Source of the DNA: Burkholderiales bacterium RIFCSPHIGHO2_12_FULL_63_20
Lineage (GTDB): Bacteria; Pseudomonadota; Gammaproteobacteria; Burkholderiales; Burkholderiaceae_C
Reading direction: 5' to 3'
NCBI GenBank assembly: GCA_001770775.1
Contig: MESA01000038.1
Coordinates: 135,953 to 199,952, forward strand
DNA: 64,000 bases
Positions 36,695 to 48,356 of the stretch are shown here, one piece after another (positions within the stretch are counted from its first letter, which is position 1; every line of letters starts with the position of its first letter). The notes under the pieces are model-generated. The model searched no databases and was not told where the DNA came from. It saw only the letters and a list, made by a program, of their open reading frames with translations. The position numbers and the translations under genes are program-made.

Positions 36695-37477
36695 ATGTCG
36701 AACCTGGACATCCGTCATGAAGGCCCCGTCAGCCACGTCTGGCTGAACCGCCCCACGCTGCGCAACGCCTTCGATGCCGCCACGATTGCCGAACTGACGC
36801 ACACCTTCACTGAGCTCGCCACCCGCCCCGGTCTGCGCGTGGTGGTGCTGGGCGCCCACGGCAAGGCTTTCTGCGCCGGCGCCGACCTGAACTGGATGCG
36901 CGAGATGGCCGGCTACAGTTGGGATGAAAACCATGCCGACGCCACCGGTCTGGCCAACATGCTGTGGGCCATTGCCAGCTGCCCGGTGCCCGTCATCGCC
37001 CGCGTGCAGGGCGACGGCTACGGCGGTGGCGTGGGCCTGGTCGCGGCCTGCGACATCGCGGTCGGCACGCCCGCTGTAGGCTTCAGCCTGTCGGAAGTGA
37101 AGCTGGGCCTGACACCGGCCACCATCAGCCCCTATGTGCTGCGTGCCATCGGGGAGCGTGCCGCGCGCCGCTACGTCGTCACCGCCGAGCGCTTCGATGC
37201 GGCACAGGCTCATCATCTGGGCCTGTTGCATGAAGTGGTCGAGCCCGAGGCGTTGGACGCCACCGTGGACCGACTGGTGCAAGCCATCGTCGCCAACGGC
37301 CCACAGGCCGTGCGTGCGGGCAAGCGCCTGATCCAGGAAGTGGCCGGGCAGGACCTCACCCCCACCCTGCGCGACCACACCGCGCGCCACATTGCCGACA
37401 TCCGCGCGAGCGACGAAGGCCGTGCCGGCCTGCATGCCTTCCTGAACAAATCCGTGCCCGCGTGGCAGCAAGGTTGA
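36695..37477 (+). CDS. liuC: methylglutaconyl-CoA hydratase (enoyl-CoA hydratase family)
   Basis: A 260-residue crotonase-fold enzyme. Oxyanion-hole segments are KAFCAGADLNWMREMAGYS and GDGYGGGVGLVAACDIAV, and the substrate loop is FSLSEVKLGLTPATISPYV. Its place between liuB and liuD supports hydration of 3-methylglutaconyl-CoA to HMG-CoA. The track start at 36569 is a run-in from liuB's frame; ATG 36695 is 11 nt after liuB's stop and matches family N termini. Confidence 0.93.
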   Translation: MSNLDIRHEGPVSHVWLNRPTLRNAFDAATIAELTHTFTELATRPGLRVVVLGAHGKAFCAGADLNWMREMAGYSWDENHADATGLANMLWAIASCPVPVIARVQGDGYGGGVGLVAACDIAVGTPAVGFSLSEVKLGLTPATISPYVLRAIGERAARRYVVTAERFDAAQAHHLGLLHEVVEPEALDATVDRLVQAIVANGPQAVRAGKRLIQEVAGQDLTPTLRDHTARHIADIRASDEGRAGLHAFLNKSVPAWQQG

Positions 37478-37481
37478 GCCC

Positions 37482-39476
<1,995 letters not shown>

Positions 39477-39509
39477 CGCACTCACCCCAGCAAATCTCAG
39501 GATCACCCC

Positions 39510-40430
39510 ATGAGCCACTCTACCTTCCCCGCCCACGTCACCCTGGTCGATGTCGGCCTGCGTGACGGCCTGCAAAACGAAGCCCAGCCCGTGGCGGCTG
39601 CCGACAAGATCGAACTCGTGCACCGCCTGCAAGCCGCCGGCCTTCGCGAAATCGAGGTCACCAGCTACGTCAGCCCCAAGTGGGTGCCGCAGATGGCCGA
39701 CAACGCCCAGGTCATGGCCGGCATCCAGCGCCAGCCGGGTGTGCGCTACAGCGTGCTCACCCCGAACATGAAAGGCTTTGAAGGCGCCCTGGCCTCACGT
39801 GCCGACGAGGTCGTGATCTTTGCCGCCGCCAGCGAAGCCTTCAGCCAGCGCAACATCAACTGCTCGATTGCCGAGTCCATCGAGCGTTTCCGCCCCGTGG
39901 CCGAAGCCGCCAAAGCCCACGGCATGAAGGTGCGTGCCGCCGTGTCGGTCGCACTGGGCTGCCCCTATCAGGGCGACGTCTCCCCAGACGCGGTCGAAGA
40001 CGTCGTCAAGCGCCTGCTCGACATCGGCACCGACCACGTGGGCGTCGCCGACACCATTGGCGTGGGCACCGCCGGCCGCGTCACCGCCGTGATGGAACGC
40101 GCCATGAAGCACGTGCCCCTGGCCGAGCTCAGCGGCCACTTCCACGACACCTACGGCCAGGCGCTCACCAACATCTACGCCAGCCTGCAACTGGGCGTCC
40201 ACATCTTCGACACCAGCATCGCCGGCCTGGGCGGCTGCCCTTATGCCAAGGGTGCCACCGGCAACGTCGCCACCGAAGACGTGGTCTACCTGCTGCACGG
40301 CCTGGGCATCACCACCGGCATCGACCTGGACCGACTTGTCGACGCCGGCGCCTTCATCTCCGGCGTGCTGGGCCGCAAGCCCGTCTCCCGCGTCAGCAAT
40401 GCCTTGCTGGCCAAGCGTGCCACCGCCTGA
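39510..40430 (+). CDS. liuE: hydroxymethylglutaryl-CoA lyase
   Basis: A 306-residue TIM-barrel lyase that splits HMG-CoA into acetoacetate and acetyl-CoA, the last step of leucine degradation. N-terminal [15 protein letters not shown] carries the catalytic Arg and metal-binding Asp, His/metal residues are in [11 protein letters not shown], and the C-terminal active-site Cys is in [20 protein letters not shown]. Full length. Confidence 0.96.
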   Translation: MSHSTFPAHVTLVDVGLRDGLQNEAQPVAAADKIELVHRLQAAGLREIEVTSYVSPKWVPQMADNAQVMAGIQRQPGVRYSVLTPNMKGFEGALASRADEVVIFAAASEAFSQRNINCSIAESIERFRPVAEAAKAHGMKVRAAVSVALGCPYQGDVSPDAVEDVVKRLLDIGTDHVGVADTIGVGTAGRVTAVMERAMKHVPLAELSGHFHDTYGQALTNIYASLQLGVHIFDTSIAGLGGCPYAKGATGNVATEDVVYLLHGLGITTGIDLDRLVDAGAFISGVLGRKPVSRVSNALLAKRATA

Positions 40431-40497
40431 TGCAGGCGCCCGTTTCCTTGCCTTCCTTTCGACCCGACACCTGTACCGACACCGAGGAGTGACCACC

Positions 40498-41676
40498 ATG
40501 AACCTGCCAGGCCTGAACCACCAACTGGGTGACGACATCGATGCCTTGCGCGAAGCCGTGCGCGCCTTTGTGCAAAAAGAACTCGCCCCCCGCGCCGCCG
40601 ACATCGACCGCGACAACCTCTTCCCTGCCGACATGTGGAAGAAGCTGGGCGACCTCGGCGTGCACGGCCTGACCGTCTCCGAAGAATACGGCGGCACCAA
40701 CCTGGGCTACCTCGCCCACATGGTCGCCATGGAAGAAGTCAGCCGTGGCAGCGCCTCGGTGGGCCTGAGCTATGGCGCGCACTCGAACCTGTGCATCAAC
40801 CAGATCAACCGCAACGGCAGTGAAGCGCAAAAGCGCAAGTACCTGCCCAAGCTGATCAGTGGCGACTTCGTCGGTGCCCTGGCCATGAGCGAGCCCAACG
40901 CCGGCTCCGACGTGGTCAGCATGAAGTTGCGTGCTGACAAAAAGGGCGACCGCTACGTGCTCAATGGCAGCAAGATGTGGATCACCAACGGAGGTGACGC
41001 CGATGTGCTCGTGGTCTACGCCAAGACCAATCCGGAAGCCGGCGCCAAGGGCATGACCGCCTTCCTGATCGAAAAAGGCATGAAGGGCTTCAGCAAGGGC
41101 CTGCACCTCGACAAGCTGGGCATGCGCGGCTCCAACACCTTCCCGCTGTTCTTTGAAGACTGCGAAGTGCCTGCCGAGAACGTGCTGGGCGGCGAAGGCA
41201 ACGGAGTCAAGGTGCTGATGAGTGGCCTGGACTACGAGCGCGCGGTGCTGTCAGGCGGCCCGCTGGGCATCATGCAGGCGGTGATGGACAACGTCATCCC
41301 CTACATCCACGAGCGCAAGCAGTTCGGCCAGGCCATCGGCGAGTTCCAGTTGCTGCAAGGCAAGGTCGCCGACATGTACACCGTGCAGCAAGCCGCCCGC
41401 GCGCTGGGCTACACCGTGGCCAAGAACCTCGATGCCCTGGGCGATCGACACGCCCGCCACGTACGCAAGGACTGCGCCGCCCTGATCCTGTGGACCGCCG
41501 AGAAGGCCACCTGGATGGCCGGCGAAGGCATCCAGATTTTTGGCGGCAACGGCTACATCAACGACTACCCACTGGGCCGCCTGTGGCGCGATGCCAAGCT
41601 CTATGAAATCGGCGCCGGCACCAGCGAGATCCGCCGCATGCTGATCGGCCGCGAGCTGTTCGCCGAAACGGCCTGA
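40498..41676 (+). CDS. liuA: isovaleryl-CoA dehydrogenase
   Basis: A 392-residue flavoenzyme converting isovaleryl-CoA to 3-methylcrotonyl-CoA. Signatures: [41 protein letters not shown], and [42 protein letters not shown]. The catalytic Glu fits the IVD position in [17 protein letters not shown], with Ala in the medium-chain position (GAGTSE). ATG 40498 has a GAGGAG Shine-Dalgarno; the ORF-track start upstream is inside liuE's shadow. It is the last gene of the operon here, although it is the first pathway step and is usually first in liu operons. Confidence 0.95.
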   Translation: MNLPGLNHQLGDDIDALREAVRAFVQKELAPRAADIDRDNLFPADMWKKLGDLGVHGLTVSEEYGGTNLGYLAHMVAMEEVSRGSASVGLSYGAHSNLCINQINRNGSEAQKRKYLPKLISGDFVGALAMSEPNAGSDVVSMKLRADKKGDRYVLNGSKMWITNGGDADVLVVYAKTNPEAGAKGMTAFLIEKGMKGFSKGLHLDKLGMRGSNTFPLFFEDCEVPAENVLGGEGNGVKVLMSGLDYERAVLSGGPLGIMQAVMDNVIPYIHERKQFGQAIGEFQLLQGKVADMYTVQQAARALGYTVAKNLDALGDRHARHVRKDCAALILWTAEKATWMAGEGIQIFGGNGYINDYPLGRLWRDAKLYEIGAGTSEIRRMLIGRELFAETA

Positions 41677-41708
41677 CTCCGCCCCGGGGCGAGCACAGGC
41701 CCCCCCAA

Positions 41709-41733
41709 GGCACCGGCCCTGAGCGCCGGTGCC
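41709..41733. terminator. hairpin between liuA and the diguanylate cyclase gene
   Basis: GGCACCGGC-CCTGAGC-GCCGGTGCC, perfect 9-bp GC-rich stem, 33 nt after liuA's stop and 5 nt beyond the convergent gene's stop. No U-tract on either strand, so termination would be weak or protein-assisted; it may protect both 3' ends. Confidence 0.55.
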
Positions 41734-41737
41734 CGGC

Positions 41738-43069
41738 TCACACCTCGCTCATCTCCAGCACAACCCGGTTGCGACCCTGCGCCTTGGCCTGGTACAGCGC
41801 CGCATCGGCACGCGCCAGCCAGCCCGTCAGGCTCAGCTCCCGGCGATCAAACTGCGCCACGCCAATGCTCACACTGAACTGCAGCGGCTGGCCATCCACC
41901 AACAAGTGGCTGTTGTAGACCGCCTCACGAATGCGCTCGGCCAGCGCGGTCGCCTGGTCAGCCGTGATGTTGGGCAACAGCACCACAAACTCCTCCCCCC
42001 CCAGGCGCGCCACCAGGTCCACCTTGCGCACCAGTTGCTGCACCGTTTGTGCAAAGCTCACCAGCACGGCATCCCCGGTCACATGGCCATGGGTGTCGTT
42101 GACCACCTTGAAGTGGTCCAGGTCCATCATCAGCAAGGACAACTCCGAGCGATAACGCAGCGCACGCTGCATCTCGGCCTCGGCCGCCTCCGAAAACGCC
42201 CGTCGGCTGGCCACACCGGTCAGCGAGTCCGTGCGTGCCGCCAGCTCAGCCGCATCCTTCTGATCGCGCAGCTCCTGCGTGGCTTGGGTGATCTGCTGCT
42301 GCAACTCCTCCTGCGTGGTGGCAATGCGCGCCACCATCGCATTGATCCCCGTCGCCAAGGGCCTCAAGATGCCGCTGCGCTCGACGTCCACACGCTCATC
42401 CAACTGTCCCTCCCCCACGCGCTGCACCACATGGTTGATGCGACCAATCTGAACCGACACCAAATCGGCCAGCACGGAGGCCATCACCCCCGCGAGCATC
42501 AACCCCCCCACAGCCGTCGCCAAGGACCAGATCAACAGATCCCGTCGCTGCTGAGCCAGGGCCTCTAGCGACATTTCCACCACGGCATACCCCAGCAAGC
42601 GGTTCTCTGTGGCACGGAAACCTTCCGGTGCCCCAGCCACCGGCCCATACACATCGTCCTGCAACATCGACTGGGTGGAGTAGATGGGCTGTGCCACCAC
42701 CAGAGCGTCTTTCGTTTGCACGATCTGGATGGCACCATCCAGACGCGGCGAGGGCGCCCTCATCTGACCTGCTGCCGCCTTCACCTGCCCCTGCGCGTTG
42801 TAAATGATCACCCCACGCAACTGGACATCGCTGCGCAGGGCAGCCTCAGCCAGTCGCGCCAGAGCCTCGCGATCGCCCGCAAACAGACTGAACTCTGCGG
42901 CGCTGCCCAACTGACGAGCCGAGGCCGCACCGCGATCCTTCAAGGCTTCCGCCATGCGCCCGCCGTACTGGGACGCGAACCCCACCACGAGCAAGGCAAT
43001 CACCAGCATGGCCGGCAAAGCCGTCGCCAACCAAAGGCGCACGCGCACCCCACCCAGTTTCAATATCAC
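41738..43069 (-). CDS. membrane diguanylate cyclase (periplasmic sensor, HAMP, GGDEF)
   Basis: A 443-residue c-di-GMP synthase. Membrane helix 1 (~10-30), periplasmic sensor ~32-175 (AAEFSLFAGDREALARLAEAALRSDVQLRGVIIYNAQGQ, like CHASE8-type sensors of YfiN/DgcN), membrane helix 2 (~180-200), HAMP (~205-255), coiled coil, then GGDEF ~285-440. The active site is GGEEF and the inhibitory RxxD site is intact (RKVD, five residues before GGEEF), so product inhibition is expected. Its ATG overlaps the stop of the binding-protein gene (4 nt), and the two TonB receptor genes lie upstream in the same operon. This suggests that a ligand seen in the periplasm sets its activity. Confidence 0.93.
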   Translation of the reverse strand: MILKLGGVRVRLWLATALPAMLVIALLVVGFASQYGGRMAEALKDRGAASARQLGSAAEFSLFAGDREALARLAEAALRSDVQLRGVIIYNAQGQVKAAAGQMRAPSPRLDGAIQIVQTKDALVVAQPIYSTQSMLQDDVYGPVAGAPEGFRATENRLLGYAVVEMSLEALAQQRRDLLIWSLATAVGGLMLAGVMASVLADLVSVQIGRINHVVQRVGEGQLDERVDVERSGILRPLATGINAMVARIATTQEELQQQITQATQELRDQKDAAELAARTDSLTGVASRRAFSEAAEAEMQRALRYRSELSLLMMDLDHFKVVNDTHGHVTGDAVLVSFAQTVQQLVRKVDLVARLGGEEFVVLLPNITADQATALAERIREAVYNSHLLVDGQPLQFSVSIGVAQFDRRELSLTGWLARADAALYQAKAQGRNRVVLEMSEV

Positions 43070-44016
43070 CGCATGCCCTCCTCACGCCGCAAGGCATCGG
43101 TCAATACAGAAACGTCCGGCACGTCCAGCCCCAAGGACCGGCAGACTTGTTCGTTGAGCGCCACCGTGAACCCGTCAGCCAGACGGGCTGCTGGCCAGGC
43201 CGACACACCGGACGACGCACTCAAAGGCCCCTTCAACATGGCCGCCACCTGACGACCCGCCTGTGCAGGACTGGCATACAAACCCATGGCTGCCCCCGCT
43301 TTGACCAACGCCGGCGAATAGCTCACCACCGGCACACGCTGCCGATAGGCAGTGATCAGCATGTGCTGCAAGGCCGACACATCGGCCACCGCACTGTCTG
43401 GCAAGATGAGCAACACGTCGGCGTCGGCCAACACCGATCGCAGCGCAGCAGACAGCGTCTCCGGCGCCCCCACCGAGCCGATCACCAGACGCACGCCCTG
43501 CGCCTGCGCCGCTTTGAGCAGCGCCTGACGTTGCGATACGGCGTCCTCGTGCACCAATACGCCCACCTTGGTCAAGCGGGGCATGGCGCGACGAATCAAG
43601 GCCAGATAGCGTTCAATGGGCTGGTCCAGATAGGCAGCAGACACCCACGCGGGCGGACGCTTCCAGACCGCCGCAAACCCGTCACGAGGCAGCAAGGCCC
43701 CCAGCACAGGGACACGCGCCCAGTCAGCCTGAGCACTGGCACGCTCCATCGCCAGGCGCAAGGCGGCCGCCCCCAGGGTGACCAGGGCCGCAGGCGGCGT
43801 ACCTGAGGGCAGTTCACGCGCCCCCAGAATGAGCAACTCTCTACCCCGGCCCACCTGGCGCCAGTCGGCCTGCAAAGCAGTCGCCGCCTCGGTGTAGGCC
43901 CAGGAGGCATCCGAGGGCAGGACCCAGACTGCATCGCTCGCAGCCTGCACCTGCCCTACCCCGACCAACAGGGGGGTGCCAACGGCAAAGGCAAGGGATT
44001 GGCGGCGGGTGATCAG
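43066..44016 (-). CDS. periplasmic solute-binding-type protein (ABC_sub_bind family), non-AUG start
   Basis: A ~316-residue binding-protein fold of the ABC_sub_bind (PF04392-like) group: AVWVLPSDASWAYTEAATAL, PRLTKVGVLVHEDAVSQRQALLKAAQAQGVRLVIGSV, ADVLLILPDSAVADVSALQHMLITAYRQRVPVVSYS, GAAMGLYASPAQAGRQVAAML. The ORF-track start (TTG 43968) gives no signal peptide. Reading upstream in frame gives LITRRQSLAFAVGTPLLVGVGQVQA, a convincing signal sequence with a twin-Arg, but the frame has no ATG or GTG before a stop at 44038-44040. CTG 44016, preceded by GGAG at 7 nt, is the best candidate. No ABC permease or ATPase gene is adjacent, so it is more likely a sensor partner of the downstream cyclase than a transporter part. 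Confidence 0.78.
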   Translation of the reverse strand: MITRRQSLAFAVGTPLLVGVGQVQAASDAVWVLPSDASWAYTEAATALQADWRQVGRGRELLILGARELPSGTPPAALVTLGAAALRLAMERASAQADWARVPVLGALLPRDGFAAVWKRPPAWVSAAYLDQPIERYLALIRRAMPRLTKVGVLVHEDAVSQRQALLKAAQAQGVRLVIGSVGAPETLSAALRSVLADADVLLILPDSAVADVSALQHMLITAYRQRVPVVSYSPALVKAGAAMGLYASPAQAGRQVAAMLKGPLSASSGVSAWPAARLADGFTVALNEQVCRSLGLDVPDVSVLTDALRREEGMR

Positions 44017-44017
44017 G

Positions 44018-46036
44018 TCACATCTCCACGCGAAGGGTCAGGAAACTCTTGCGAGCCAGCTTGAAGTTCTCTTGAACGCGGAAAAACGTTCCCGCTCCTT
44101 CAGCCGACTGAACCGTCAGAGCCGCTTCCGCCCTGCTGGCACCGATGCGGAAAGAATAAGCCAAGCGCAGATCGGTGCGATGCGTAAACGGCATCCAGTC
44201 ATCACGCGCACGCCAAGTCATCCCGCCCACCCTTTCGTGAATCACACCGAGCTGCAAGTTCCCCGGCAACCGCTGAAACAACGCAATCAGCGTGGTGTGC
44301 TCGGGCGGTCGACGCTCATCGTCCAGCTCAAGCTTGGGGTCATCCCACTCAAGGCGATTGAAGCTTTGATTGAGCCACACCTCGGTCGACTCCAACGGCT
44401 TCCAGCGTAACTGATATTCCAGACCGGTCATCGACAGATTCGTCCGGTTGACGTAGTCACGCGACCGTCTGCCGTTGAGCGGATTGGTTTCAGGATGTGG
44501 ATACAGCGTGGTTCCAATCACGTCTCGCATCCGCTCGTGATACAGCCGGGCGTCCAGCGTCAGGTGAAGTCCCTTGAAACGACCGACATACCCCAACTCC
44601 TTGCTCAGCAAGGTCTCCGGTTGAACCCGGCCGGTGGCAGCGTACTCATGCACATAGATGGCACCCACGTTGGTGTAAGTGCGCGTATCTGCCTCATATT
44701 CATACAAATTGGGGGCGCGAATGGACTCCGTGACGCCGAAACGTACCGTGTGCTCCGGCGACAGCAACCAGTTGGCCATCAAACGCGGTGCGGTGTAAGT
44801 ACCAGCGCGACTGTGGTCTCCCACGAAGAGACCACCATTGAACAACCAGTGTGCGCTCGCTCGCCACTCCACCGTCCCAAAGGCACGTGTCTCGCGAAAA
44901 GACACCCAGTCGTGGGTGTTGTACAGGGGGGCAGATCGGGCTCTCTCATCCTTGAACCCCAGCCCGATCACCGCTCTCACGCTGTCGGAAAGACTGGCTT
45001 TGCGCTGAACCTCCAGGTTGACCCGTCGCCCGATCCCGCCATAGTCCATTTCAAAATAGGCGCCAGGGATCGGAAAGGTCGGGCGGTTCGCCCGATCGTT
45101 GGGTGCCGTGGCAAAGTCTTGCTTGCTGTCCTCCATGAAACTGGCAGACACCTTGAGCTCATCGGCCTCACCCAACTGCCTGCGCCATTCGCCTTGGAAA
45201 TAGGTGTCACGGGTACGAATCTTATGCAGCGGGTTCTCGTTGTCGCTGTCACCTTCCCCCGCATCCAGGTAGGACACCCCCATGGCCACCATCACATCAT
45301 CGTTGAGCGTCGGCTTGAAGTCAGCCCGCGCATTCACCTGCCCCAGGCGCTTGTCGTCGTAGGCATTGAGGTAGCCCGAGTCACGCTGCTCCCCCACCGA
45401 CAGCCGAAAACTGGCGGTCTCATCCCCCACTCCGATGCGGGCGCGGCGATCGCGAATCCCGTTGTCGCCAGAGGTCAGCGACACCTCACCGCCGACCGTG
45501 TCGGCGCTGTGGCGGGTGATGATGTTGATGACGCCGAACATCGCATTGGCGCCATAGGCCGCCGAGTTGGCACCGCGCAGCACCTCAATGCGCTCGATGT
45601 CCTCGAGCATCACGTCCATCATGCCCCGGTGGGTGTCCCCCAGATAGCTGGAGGCATACACCGAGCGTCCGTCAATCAACACCAGATTGCGGGTGCCAAA
45701 GTCATCCAGGGGGATGTGATAAGCCGCCAGGGGATTGGCCCCATTCCAGCCCCCGGAAAGGTAGCCCGGCACCAACCGCATCACCTCGGCCAGGGTACGG
45801 GCGCCCGACAAGCGGATCGTCTGGCGGTCAATGACAGTGATCGCCCCTGGCGCTTCATTCAGCGGTTGATCCAGCCGACTGGCCGTCAACACCACCGGCA
45901 CGTTGGCAAAGTAGTCCTCTTCGGTGGGCGCTCGCCCGGCCGCCTGCACGCTCACCGCCGTGAACCCGCCCAAAGCCAAGCCCAGCACCAAGCGGTGGCA
46001 CGCCCTCCGAACACACAACGCAGACAACGAAACCAT
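44018..46036 (-). CDS. TonB-dependent outer-membrane receptor (second copy)
   Basis: About 672 residues. A signal peptide (RLVLGLALGGFTAVSVQA) is followed by a short TonB-box-like stretch ([16 protein letters not shown]), a plug domain (~45-160: [64 protein letters not shown]) and a ~22-strand beta-barrel ending LTLRVEM (Met rather than the usual aromatic residue). No STN domain, so it does not signal through FecIR. The ligand is unknown. Paralogue of the gene just upstream. Its stop codon is one base from the CTG start of the binding-protein gene. ATG 46036 is preferred over the track start 25 codons earlier. Confidence 0.93.
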   Translation of the reverse strand: MVSLSALCVRRACHRLVLGLALGGFTAVSVQAAGRAPTEEDYFANVPVVLTASRLDQPLNEAPGAITVIDRQTIRLSGARTLAEVMRLVPGYLSGGWNGANPLAAYHIPLDDFGTRNLVLIDGRSVYASSYLGDTHRGMMDVMLEDIERIEVLRGANSAAYGANAMFGVINIITRHSADTVGGEVSLTSGDNGIRDRRARIGVGDETASFRLSVGEQRDSGYLNAYDDKRLGQVNARADFKPTLNDDVMVAMGVSYLDAGEGDSDNENPLHKIRTRDTYFQGEWRRQLGEADELKVSASFMEDSKQDFATAPNDRANRPTFPIPGAYFEMDYGGIGRRVNLEVQRKASLSDSVRAVIGLGFKDERARSAPLYNTHDWVSFRETRAFGTVEWRASAHWLFNGGLFVGDHSRAGTYTAPRLMANWLLSPEHTVRFGVTESIRAPNLYEYEADTRTYTNVGAIYVHEYAATGRVQPETLLSKELGYVGRFKGLHLTLDARLYHERMRDVIGTTLYPHPETNPLNGRRSRDYVNRTNLSMTGLEYQLRWKPLESTEVWLNQSFNRLEWDDPKLELDDERRPPEHTTLIALFQRLPGNLQLGVIHERVGGMTWRARDDWMPFTHRTDLRLAYSFRIGASRAEAALTVQSAEGAGTFFRVQENFKLARKSFLTLRVEM

Positions 46037-46115
46037 CTCACACCCATCCAGCAAACGTCCGCAATTATGAGCTGAGCACCCTCTTGTCAACCGGAAGGAT
46101 GGCGAGAACAATTGC

Positions 46116-48125
46116 TCACATTTCCAGCTGCAGGGTCAAGAATCCCTGACGCCCCCGCCGGTAGTTCCGCTGGGGGTCGAAGAACAGTTGATCACCCTCC
46201 ACAGACTGCACCATGAAGGCGGCCTCGGCTTTGTACCCACCCCATCGGAAGGTGCGCGCCAACCGAATGTCGGTGCGGTGTGTCGCCTCCATCCAGTTGG
46301 CCTTCGCGCGCAAGGTCATCGAACCCAGGCGTTCGTGCAGCACGCTGATTTGCCAGTTGTCCGGCAGTTGCTGGAACAACGCCACGGTGGTGGCATGGCG
46401 AGGTGGACGACGCTCTTCTTTGACCTCTTGCACGGGGTCGTCCCACTTCATGCGCGAGAAGTTCTGATTCAGCCACAACTCCGTGCGGGACGTGGGCTTC
46501 CAGCGCCACTGATACTCCAGCCCCACCAGCGTCAGCGCATGGCGGTTGACGAAATCCCTGGCCTTGCCCAACTGGTTCGGCAGCAAAGTGGCGCCCTCCC
46601 CATTGTCGTCCACCACCACATCGCGCATGCGCTCACGGTACAGGCGAGCATCAAACGTCACCTGTGCATCCGGCCAGCGCCCCCAATACCCAACTTCCTG
46701 ACTGGTCAACGTCTCAGGCTGCACCGACCCGCTTGCCGCGTAGGGCCGCGTGAAGTACGGCGTGCCCGGCAGGGAGACGCGAACATCGCTCTTGTATTCA
46801 GACAGACTGGGGGCGCGCATCGACTCCGTCACACCCATGCGCCAGGTCTGATGGGGGGTCGCCAGCCAGTTGACCATCAGGCGGGGCGCTGTATACGTTC
46901 CAGCCAGTGTGTGGTCCCCCACGAACAGTCCGGCATTGAGCAGCCACGCTGGATTCACACGCCACTCAGCGGTGCCGAACAGACGGGTCTCCCCCATCGA
47001 GACCCAGCCTTGACCGTAATACATCGTGTCCGAGCGCGCTCGCTCGTCCTTGTAACCCACCCCCACCAGGGTTCGCCAGGCCGGGCTCCAGACAGTCCGC
47101 CGCTGGACCTCCACATTGTTGCGCTGCCCCCATGTGCCGTAGTCCACATCCAGTGAGATGGGTGGGTACGACGGCATGAGCACCGTCATGGTCAGGGGCT
47201 CCCACCGGCGGTCTTCCATGTAATTGACGGACACCTGCAACTCATTGCGATCATCGAGCTGACGTCGCCATTCCACCTGTGCGTGGGTCGTGCGGGAACG
47301 AAGCTGATGAAAGGGATTGCTCCTGTCCGTGGCCGAATAGCCGTCTCCGGACAGCAACTCGGAGACCCCCAGCGAGACCATCACGTCATCGGCCAGTGAG
47401 GGCTGCAGGTCTGCGCGCAACTGAACCTGACCCAGGCGTTTGTCATCGAAGGCGTTCAAGTAACCCCGGTCGCGCTGCTCACCCACCGACACCCGGAAGT
47501 TGCTCGCCTCGTTGCCCACCCCCAGGCGGGCATAGGTGTCGCGAATGCCGTTGTCGCCCATCGAGAGCGCGGCCGAGCCGCCCACGGTGTCGGCACTGTG
47601 TCGGGTGATGATGTTGACGACTCCGAACATCGCGTTGGCCCCGTAGGCCGCAGAGTTGGCCCCACGCAGCACCTCGATGCGTTCGATGTCAGGCAACAGC
47701 ACGCCCATCATGCCGTAGTGGGTGTCACCCAGGTAGCTGCTGGCATACACCGAACGGCCATCGATCAGCACCAGATTGCGCCCGCCAAAATCGTCCAGGG
47801 CAACATGGTACGACGCCAAGGGATTGGCTCCGTTCCACCCTCCCAGCACGTAGCCGGGCACCAGGCGCAGCACTTCGGCCACGGTGCGCGCACCCGACAG
47901 GCGGATGGTGTCACGGTCGATCACCGTCATGGCACCGGGCGCCTCGTTGAGCGGCTGGTCCAGGCGGCTGGCGGTCAACACCACCGGCACGCTGGCAAAG
48001 TAGTCTGCCTCCGTCGGCGCGCGCTCGGTCGCGTGGGCGCCGGCCACGCCCCACCCCGCCAGAGCCATCCCCCACCCCAGGCTTTGACCCCATTTCAGAA
48101 CACGACACACCGACAACGACACCAT
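46116..48125 (-). CDS. TonB-dependent outer-membrane receptor (first copy)
   Basis: About 669 residues with signal peptide ([21 protein letters not shown]), plug domain ([34 protein letters not shown] ... [25 protein letters not shown]) and barrel ending LTLQLEM. Plug and early barrel are nearly identical to the second copy (e.g. [20 protein letters not shown] in both), while the outer-loop regions differ, as expected if the two take different ligands. It heads the operon and is divergent from a chemoreceptor over 231 bp. ATG 48125 chosen over the track start 18 codons earlier. Confidence 0.93.
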   Translation of the reverse strand: MVSLSVCRVLKWGQSLGWGMALAGWGVAGAHATERAPTEADYFASVPVVLTASRLDQPLNEAPGAMTVIDRDTIRLSGARTVAEVLRLVPGYVLGGWNGANPLASYHVALDDFGGRNLVLIDGRSVYASSYLGDTHYGMMGVLLPDIERIEVLRGANSAAYGANAMFGVVNIITRHSADTVGGSAALSMGDNGIRDTYARLGVGNEASNFRVSVGEQRDRGYLNAFDDKRLGQVQLRADLQPSLADDVMVSLGVSELLSGDGYSATDRSNPFHQLRSRTTHAQVEWRRQLDDRNELQVSVNYMEDRRWEPLTMTVLMPSYPPISLDVDYGTWGQRNNVEVQRRTVWSPAWRTLVGVGYKDERARSDTMYYGQGWVSMGETRLFGTAEWRVNPAWLLNAGLFVGDHTLAGTYTAPRLMVNWLATPHQTWRMGVTESMRAPSLSEYKSDVRVSLPGTPYFTRPYAASGSVQPETLTSQEVGYWGRWPDAQVTFDARLYRERMRDVVVDDNGEGATLLPNQLGKARDFVNRHALTLVGLEYQWRWKPTSRTELWLNQNFSRMKWDDPVQEVKEERRPPRHATTVALFQQLPDNWQISVLHERLGSMTLRAKANWMEATHRTDIRLARTFRWGGYKAEAAFMVQSVEGDQLFFDPQRNYRRGRQGFLTLQLEM

Positions 48126-48356
48126 CACACGCCCAATGACCGCAGGTTTGCGATTATGCGCATGCTGACCCCACCTCACTGTGTCAGACCAGGAAAGCGA
48201 GGCGCATCGGTCTGCCCACCCTCCGTTGGGGGCAACTTCGTGAACATTGACACGCCACTCACAGGTCGCGATCGAGTCAAAACGGCGTCACTCCAGAGAC
48301 AAGTCCCATTGACACCGAAATGTCTGTACCTTCCGGCCAACGTCACAGTCAATGAA

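Noticed and set aside
44495-46075. 526-aa open frame on the plus strand
   Set aside because: Antisense to the second TonB receptor; no domain recognised.
47598-48356. Upstream extension of the chemoreceptor frame
   Set aside because: Antisense through the first TonB receptor; a chemoreceptor N terminus with a membrane helix starts at 48357 or 48369.
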